From NCBI GenBank assembly GCA_030674185.1, contig CM060307.1:44623181-44687180 (forward strand): DNA of 64,000 nt, in the 5' to 3' direction. The stretch is from Monoplex corrugatus. Its lineage: Eukaryota; Mollusca; Gastropoda; Littorinimorpha; Ranellidae. Positions within the stretch are counted from its first letter, which is position 1; the number at the start of each line of letters is the position of its first letter. The notes below the pieces were generated by a model. That model was not told where the DNA came from. It was given only the letters and a program-made list of their open reading frames with translations, and made no database searches. This document shows positions 57,182 through 64,000 of the stretch, piece by piece. A program made the translations under genes and the position numbers.

Positions 57182-57520
57182 TGCGCGTCACACGCTAAGG
57201 GAAAGCGAAAATATGTTGCTTTTTCTCAGTTCTCGCGGAAGACAGCCAGTGGTTGAATCCATATGCAACTAGCAGAAGTTGAAAGTTGAAACCTTGACCT
57301 TTTGCACAGTGGAAAATATGGAGAGATTGGTTTTGAGTAAGGTTGCGAAATCATCGACGGAAGTTTTTAACGCACGAAACGACCGACTAAATGCAAACCT
57401 ATCAGTTCACTTTTTACATCGGATGAAAGCAAGTTTAGTCGTTTTTTTGATTGTGTAAATGGTTTGTTGATATCTGACCCAGCTGATCTCCGCGAGGCGA
57501 GTTTTCAAGGTAGGTGTCAA
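57182..57520 (+). other. Possible divergent transcript upstream of the small gene
   Basis: A 46-codon plus-strand frame (ATG 57318, TAA 57456) starting MERLVLSKVAKSSTEVFNAR is kept open at the same length in copy 2 (63005-63145), but with many replacement changes. A good donor-like site, TTTTCAAG then GTAGGT, lies at about 57505 in both copies. The 136-bp space between the two ATGs could be a bidirectional promoter. There is no domain. Confidence 0.25.
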
Positions 57521-57790
57521 AACCGCGTTCCGATTTCGTCGTTCCAGTTGCAGCAAAATCGCAATTTAGTACCCATCATCAAAAGCATATTTCAAACGGT
57601 AAATGTTACACTTATTGATTTATTTTGACTTTAAACAAAGCTTAAAGGATCACAGATCAACATGATCTATGTTTTTTATTTCTGACACTGCATTTTGTTG
57701 AGAACGAGCAAGTTGAAAACCAGTGAAAAATCGCACTTTGCCGTACTTTTCGCCGCCCGCGAAGAGCACTTTGGAATACCTACTTAAAGA

Positions 57791-58042
57791 TAATGGAGTT
57801 TGAAATTAATGAAAATGGGTCCCTTGCCCAGTTGTTTGGAACGGCGGCGTCCAATTTTGCTATTTTTTGTCATTTTCATAGGTCTGTATTTTTATTGATA
57901 TGCATTTCTGTCCATGTTTTTTGCACATCAACTTAACAAGTAAAAACCTCCTCAGAAATGATTTTCTGGGCTTGTGTGATTTTATATGTGTGTTCAAGGC
58001 ATGTCTGAATGTGACCTAAAAAAACGTGCGAAATTTTTCTAA
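57791..58042. other. Spacer between duplicated units, nothing recognised
   Basis: About 250 bp of AT-rich sequence unique in the window, between the terminal motif at 57767-57785 and the right inverted-repeat arm. Confidence 0.5.
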
Positions 58043-59819
58043 GTCCAAAAAGAAAGGAAAAAATCATAAAAAATTTATTTTTTATCCCACATTAAAAAAA
58101 TAAACTATGTATGTGTTCAGAATGAAAATCTCTATTTTCCCAGCTGATTTTTATACAGATAAGTTCAAATTTGAAAATCACTTTGGAATACCTAATTTTA
58201 GCTTTTTGCAAGACTCCGTAACTTCTGTCACATTCATCCTACTGCAAAGTACCATATACCAAAATGATCAGTTTTTTATGATCTGTCACTGTGTTAGTAT
58301 AACAAACAAGACATTAGGTTTCAATCTTTCTGTAAACAAAAATCAGATGACAAAATTATAACAAATGTCAGCTGATAATAGTAACAAATAATGCATTTTA
58401 TTTACATATCGAATCAAACAAGACATGTACATCAACAACATTCATTCAAAGAAGTCATCTTCATAGTTTTTACATGCCAATTTGTTTTTTTTTTATCATT
58501 AAACAATGATTAAAACATGTCTTGACCTTTTAACTGTTCCTTAACTGTGTGTAGAACATTATCAAAAGCTTCCACATCATTGTCTTGACCTTTCACTGTT
58601 GCTTAATCACAGTAGATAACTGTCCTGGCCTTCAACTTAAACTGGAAGCACAAAAGATAGAAATCATCTCTTTTTACAAAAAACATGTAATGAAATGTAA
58701 AAAAATACTTGTCAGTGTCTATGATCAGTGATTCCCCTTCACAAGTGACGGGAAATTAAAACATGTTAAGATGCAGTTCATCATCATTGCTGTCAAAGTT
58801 GTCCAAAAGACTAGGTAGCAATGCCGTGCGAACCAAAACGCGACGTCAAATTTGTGGTACCAAAAAACTGGGGAAAACCGGGGCCGGCCGCAAAACTGGG
58901 GGGGTCTTCGGTTCAATCAAGTATTACTGCCTCTTTAATCGGTGTTTCATTCTTATTTTTTGTCTTATGTGAATAAGAAATGAATAAAGATTTGAATGAT
59001 TGCCTTTTTATATACTTAGAGCGAAAATGGAATTAGTTATTTGATGAGAAAGTCGAAAGTCCGCGCTTCGGGCGCAATCGCGGATATGGTATGCGTTTAG
59101 AATCGAAGTTTGTTCGGGATGCTTCACTATTTCGGTCGGTACGGCTATATTTGTGAACCAATCACATTGTAATTTTGCAGCCAATGAGAATTAATGTAAC
59201 AGAATGATATATCCCGACGACACCTGTGTGTGCCAGTTTCGAACAGAGATCGACGCTTCCAAAGTTTTGCTTTTTTTCATCGGAAAAGTTTGCAGGCAAG
59301 TCGCCATTTTTGGAACTTGTCGTCGGCGGGATTCGATTTTACATGCTTTTTTCTATATGCATGTGCAATATGAAATCAATTTGATTTAAAATACGGCCGT
59401 ACGCCAACTTTTTACATGAGGATCTGTACCAGATCAACGTCGGAATGTGCCGACGCCAGTAGCCTGAGTAGGCCTACAACGCGAAACAGAACGCTGTGCA
59501 AGTTTCAGCTTGGCAAGTTTTGCGCTGTCAAAGACTAGATCTAGATTTAGCAATCAACAGATCAAGTTCTGTTTTATCTGTAACATTGTATTTTTCAAGA
59601 AAAAGACTACTGCGTTTGAACTCGATTCGGAGTTGTTAGCCGAAGCTTGATTTGTCAACCATTTCCTTCCCGAGGTCATGCTAATTCGCATGTCGCTGTG
59701 TAGACTTGCTCACCCCATGACGGGCGAGCTTACTACTAAAAATACTATGTGATCGACGGGCTTCCCGGGGCCGTGGAAAATGGGTTTGCCCAAACAGCGG
59801 GGTAACCCGCGTCCTCCAA

Positions 59820-60100
59820 CTCTCTCTCTCTCTCTCACTCAAATTTTAAATGAATGAATAAACAGATCTAAATAAAAAAATTTTCAAATCAACAAACAAT
59901 TCTGTGCAAGTCAATGTACTTTCCTTGACATGAATCTCTCTGTGTCTCTCTGTCTCTCTCAGAGAACAAAAAATAAATAAATAACAAAAAATGAATAAAT
60001 AAGTAAATAGGCCCCAGTACATTCATATCCAAGTCATTGTTAACAGGCATGATCCTCTCTCTTTCTCTCTCTCTCTCTGACAACACACACACACACACTA
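59820..60100. repeat. Small (CT)n, AAAT and (CA)n tracts within the insertion
   Basis: (TC)n at 59820-59836, TGTCTCTC and AATAAATA units at 59937-60005, CTCT at 60053-60078 and (AC)n at 60083-60097. Confidence 0.85.
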
Positions 60101-60571
60101 ATACACATAGAGATTTAGAATGTCACAAAACAAAATCTTCTGTTCATTGTTTATTGTTATAATTTTATATAATATTCTTTATTTAGGTTTTGAAACTGAA
60201 TAGAAGGCTGTGAATTGTATTATTTGTAAAGTAGGCCATCCATTAGCTTACGTAGTTGTTTCAATTTGTAGTCCGTATCTGGAAAGGATATGCCTATTGT
60301 CATTAATTTGTTTTAACGGGAAGATTGCATCTTATTTAGTAGTAGCCTATTATTGATTAGTATTAAAGGGCAAGAGTACATTGGAAAGGATTGCTCTGCT
60401 TTGATGGATTTTTACCAGTAATATGCTAAAAATCAAAGTCGCGAGTTTGGGCTTAATGTTAAAGTAATACATGTATTGATGTGGAGACTATGCATTATGG
60501 CTTCCTTTCCTTTCCAGTCTCTCAATGAATAGTATATATTATGCAGAAATTCATATATTTCTCTATTGTAG

Positions 60572-60717
60572 GACTAGGAGTTAAGTGACCTGTTCCTGAA
60601 TGGCGAGTGGTCCCATATCCTCCCAGAAGTTTTCTTTGGACGCTGGCTGTGCTAAGTGCTCGGGGACTTGACTCATCCACAGTCAGTCAGTCAGTTTTCT
60701 AAACACTGATGAATAAA
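60572..60717 (+). other. Exon-like segment inside the insertion
   Basis: TTTCTCTATTGTAG forms a good splice acceptor, followed by about 140 bp of higher GC sequence and AATAAA at 60712-60717, like a short last exon with a polyadenylation signal. No upstream exon was identified and the frame is short, so this is a weak hint that the insertion carries a transcribed segment. Confidence 0.2.
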
Positions 60718-63483
60718 ATAAAAATCAAATGTACTGTGCAAAAATCTTGTCTGATAAGTGATATGTTTTCCTCTGTGTGTGTGTATGTGTGTGTGTTTAC
60801 TTTTTAGTAGAATATTGATCAGATGATATTTTTGGATAGCCTGCAGCATAAAAGCATGCAGTAATTTTTAATATTTCAACTATTTAAGTGATTCCAGAAG
60901 TCATTGATTCTCAGATTTCCTTTTATATGTACAGAAACTGATGAAATATTACAAATTATTCATAAGACTACTGAAGTAGCGAGTCGTGACTTTTTTGGTT
61001 TAATTTGCAGTAATAAGACACTTGAACGATGAGCAAAATGATTTTATATCTATCTCATGAAATGATTATATATCCTTGTTTTGTTTCTAGCTTCATTTTT
61101 GTCTGTTATTAATACAATATGGGCAATTATTAATGAAAAACAGATAAAACATGCCAAATATCACATGTTTCCTGTAATAAGACAAAAATGGCTCGTCGCA
61201 GAGTTACGATAATGGTTTCATTCAATTCGGCATACAAAAATACATCAACGATAAAAATTTTATGACATTTGGTCCTGTCTGTCTCTCACAATTACAAAAT
61301 GAATGTCATTTCAGCAAAATCAGCTACATGCCATTGATGAGTTTCTTCTGTGACACTTGTCCTTCTTTGTCCCACTAAGACGTGGTACCAAAATTTAAGA
61401 AATTTTTTACGCTTCAAATTCAAATATCTCGTGAACTAATAGTCCGATCTGAAAAATTTAAACTGCTTTTTACTCAGAACAACAGTATCTTCAAAACCAT
61501 ATAAATCTTTTAACTCGAAAACCCAATTTCAATTTTTCATGCGGCATTGCTAGACTAGGTCTCCGCCCTCTGCCAGTCTTAAGAAATCGCTCCTTCATCC
61601 TCATGAAGAGATCATCTGTGAGAAAAATAGTGTAGAGGAAAAGTATTAGTACATCTATCTGTTCTATCCTGTAGCGTAATGTGAAAATCCCATTTGTAGG
61701 GACAAACAGGCCTATACATACAGAGCAAGAGGCAAATACTGACCAAAACAAAAACAAATCCAAAAAACAAGAACATTAAACATGCAGGAACACAAGGACT
61801 TTTGTACCCCTGCTCAATTAACTTCCCTGCCTGTCAAAGAGAGAAAGGATCAAGAGAGAGAGAGATTGGTGTGGAGCGGTAAGAAGCCTACCAGTATTAT
61901 TGTCAGCTTTGAAAATAAAATTATAATACCTTACCCTAACTCACAAAGCAGTGGGCAAAGTAAAATGTCCCATACATTTAGGCCTACTCAAATCAGCACA
62001 ACAAAATTTATCTCATAAACACTATAGGCCTAGTTAGGAAGGTTCATAGTGTCCAACCCATTAACCTGGTAGGCCTACTTTATTTTGTTTAAATATTATT
62101 TTTGATGACAATAATAGTAATGATAATAAATAGTAATGAATGATAGTAAACTAATAATGAAATAATGATAATAATGATGATAAATAATAATGAATAATGA
62201 TAGTAAAATAATAACAATAACAAAAATATAATATTAATAATAATAATAATAAACTTTTAAAGCTGTTGAACTAGGTGATAATAATATTGGGCCTAAAAAT
62301 AATAGGATTGATAAACATGCAAATTTGTTTCAATGGTACCATTCAGGAAGTTTACACAAAGGCAGAAAAGAAAAAGGTGTAACATTGTGAAATTATTGAA
62401 CGACATTGAACCAGATCGAGTGAAGTCAAGGGAGGGCACTCGGCCGATTCGACTATCGATCGATCAAAGCGTTGGTCACGTGACCACAATAAATCGCTAA
62501 TCTCTCATTAACATCATTATAAATAAATATAATAAAGGCATGGATTATTAAAAAAAATCTTTTGTAAACATTTTCCTTTAATCATATGCCTGATCTAACT
62601 CTGTAAAATTAACTCGCCCCAAACCGTCACCTACCCCTACCTTCTAACATATTCATGATACTGTGGGTGCTGCAGCTGTGCGCTTTCCAAACAATTATAT
62701 TCTAAAATCAGGAAAGAAAATGTCGAAAAGTAATAGTAAACAAACTGCAAGATATTTCACTTACCCTCTAGATAAGTTGGATCGCTTGATTTGTCGTGGC
62801 TGGAGCGGTCGACGTAAACTTCGACATCCATGTGCTCGCCCGAATGGTCTTCGCTTGTGTCCGATATTGTGCGTCAGACGCTAAGAGAAAGCGAAAATAG
62901 GTCGCGTTGTTCTCAGTCCTCGAGGAAAATAGCCAGTGGTTGAATCCGTATGCAACCAGCAGAAGTTGAAAGTTGAAACCTTGACCTTTTGCACAGTGGA
63001 AAATATGGCGAGATTGGTTTTGAGTAAGGTCACGAAATCATCGACGGAAGTTTTTAACGCACGAAACGACCAACTAAATGGAAGCCTATCAGTTCACTTT
63101 TTACATGGGATGAAAGCAAGTTTAGTCGTCTTTTTGACTGTGTAAATGGTTTGTTGATATCTGACCCAGCTTATCTCCGCGAGACGAGTTTTCAAGGTAG
63201 GTGTCAAAACCGCGTTCCGATTTTGTCGTTCCAGCAGCAGCAAAATCGCAATTTAGTACCCATCATCAAAAGCATATTTCGAACGGTAAATGTTATAGGC
63301 CTACTTATTGATTTATTTTGACTTTAAACAAAGCTTAAAGGATCACAGATCAACATGATCTATATTTTTTATTTATGACACTGCATTTTGTTGAGAACGA
63401 GCAAGTTGAAAACCAGTGAAAAACCGCACTTTGCCGTACTTTTCGCCGCCCATGAAGAGCACTTTGGAATACCTACTTAAAGA

Positions 63484-64000
63484 AGTAGCGATGTGACAGC
63501 TGAATATGTGTTTGATAAAAAAAAACCCACTGAAATTGTCAATTTTTCAAATGATGTCAGCAAAATGACGTGCCTGCTGGTACCGAATTATAGTTGTCAT
63601 TATTGTTTTTATTATCAAAGTATCTCAATTTTGACATCTTTTGTGCAGAAGTAGGCCTGAAATTGGATAAAATTGAACACCCCAGCTCCTTACCAATTCA
63701 AGTAGATGGAACTGCCCTGTCCACAGTCGAGAGTTCATCAGTCTACGTGCACTGTCGGACAAGATGGAACGCCCACACACCCAAACAAAACAAAACAAAA
63801 AAAAACAAAAACAAATGTGGGGATGCCAGGGTCTCTTGCAGTATAGCTTTCCATCTTCTGGAAATTCTGTGCTAGAAATTTCCTTTCTATCACTTCCTCC
63901 TTTGCTGTCATTTCTCCTATTTTCTGCCTTGCTGGTCCATCCACTTATATGTGTTAGATAAAGTGGCATACTTTATCTCAGGATTGATAATTGGGTACAT
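63484..64000. other. Right edge, no confident gene
   Basis: A plus-strand frame at 63640-63875, preceded by TTTTGTGCAG, reads KLDKIEHPSSLPIQVDGTAL and might be an exon, but the frame ends in an A-rich tract and I recognise nothing in it. An AAAACAAAAC run lies at 63784-63815. Confidence 0.25.

Larger units (their letters stand above)
55241..57790. repeat. Duplicated 2.55-kb unit, copy 1
   Basis: Direct repeat of 58195-63483 once the 2.7-kb insertion is removed; lengths then agree to within 5 bp. Divergence is low (roughly 1-2 percent in the intron by eye), so the duplication is recent. The unit holds a small two-exon gene on the minus strand and, in its intron, an ATA/ATG-rich simple repeat (56400-56560). 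Confidence 0.92.
54774..58194. repeat. Structure bounded by about 150-bp inverted repeats
   Basis: 54774-54923 and 58043-58194 are reverse complements (left end TAGGTATTCCAAAGTGATTT, with TTATCTGTATAAAAATCAGC inside). The 19-bp terminus CACTTTGGAATACCTACTT also occurs at 57767-57785 and, as the end of the second unit, at about 63460-63478. This terminal motif suggests a transposon end, but neither the target duplication nor a transposase is evident. Confidence 0.75.
58817..61551. mobile_element. 2735-bp insertion with 10-bp TIRs and 9-bp target duplication
   Basis: Starts AGCAATGCCG and ends CGGCATTGCT, flanked by AGACTAGGT at 58808-58816 and 61552-61560. Copy 1 of the unit has the site once, without insertion. 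Because the terminal T/A could be host or element, the duplication is 7-9 bp. I see no transposase frame in it, so it is probably non-autonomous. The 7-9 bp range fits hAT, P or Mutator-like superfamilies; the TIR is too short to choose. Confidence 0.85.
58756..62867 (-). pseudogene. Second copy of the small gene: start lost, last exon split
   Basis: The exon 1 equivalent (62765-62867) has ATA in place of ATG and seven further changes in 103 bp, most at CpG sites, including GAA to AAA. The donor GTAAGT is kept. The exon 2 equivalent begins after an intact acceptor at 61615 but is divided between 61552-61615 and 58756-58816 by the insertion, between the RRPS and LLDNF codons. The copy is therefore unlikely to make the protein. 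Confidence 0.7.
58195..63483. repeat. Duplicated unit, copy 2, interrupted by a 2.7-kb insertion
   Basis: 58195-58816 matches 55241-55861, and 61552-63483 matches from 55853 through 57790. The join is restored if 58817-61551 and one copy of AGACTAGGT are ignored. Copy 2 is immediately preceded by CACTTTGGAATACCT and ends with it as well. Confidence 0.92.

Noticed and set aside
56977..57198. Plus-strand 73-codon frame, also at 62663-62884
   Set aside because: It is antisense to the splice-supported exon 1; base changes between copies do not favour it.

Overview
The window is eukaryotic and almost certainly from an invertebrate animal. The mix of LINE clades (RTE-like, CR1/L2-like, L1/Tx1-like, and LINEs with an RNase H domain), small Ty3/gypsy elements with a Leu-type primer site and abundant dinucleotide arrays would suit a mollusc, perhaps a marine gastropod, but that is inference from repeat content only. 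I found no rRNA, tRNA, CRISPR array or bacterial-type gene. Nearly all recognisable coding sequence is decayed transposable-element protein.

Layout. 1-4.5 kb: the 3' end of a CR1/L2-type LINE butts against a broken gypsy element on the minus strand (gypsy-1). 4.6-10.2 kb: an RTE-like LINE (copy A) cut by a 413-bp foldback element and by a 2.4-kb RNase-H LINE insertion, which itself holds a CR1/L2 fragment. 10.2-10.9 kb: the simple-repeat tails of two converging LINEs. 10.9-16.8 kb: a second RTE-like LINE split by a complete 4.84-kb gypsy element (gypsy-2; two LTRs, primer site, polypurine tract, 5-bp target duplication). 17.5-22.4 kb: an RNase-H LINE split by an almost complete RTE-like LINE (copy B). 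22.5-34.6 kb: a gene-poor tract dominated by (TG)n, (CT)n, (TTG)n arrays, foldback repeats and an approximately 24-copy 36-bp minisatellite. 34.7-43.4 kb: degenerate LINEs, RTE 3' ends, an L1/Tx1-type 3' half and a long-TIR MITE. 43.4-53.7 kb: low-copy AT-rich DNA with a striking excess of short TA-flanked palindromes (TAGGCCTA, TAGGCTA/TAGCCTA, TAGATCTA). 53.7-54.8 kb: the 3' end of a third gypsy family. 54.8-63.5 kb: a tandemly duplicated 2.55-kb unit.

The most gene-like object is a two-exon, 72-codon reading frame on the minus strand at 55797-57181 with consensus splice sites in matching phase. Its tandem copy (58756-62867) has lost the start codon and its last exon is split by a 2.7-kb insertion with a 9-bp target duplication. 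Comparing these copies, and a 67-bp tandem duplication at 52.3 kb, gives three cases where a 5-6 nt insertion at a TA creates one of the short palindromes. This fits excision footprints, or micro-insertions, of a TA-targeting element. I regard that pattern and the duplicated small gene as the leads most worth following.

Coordinates of element edges are read by eye. Family names above clade level are not assigned because no database search was possible.
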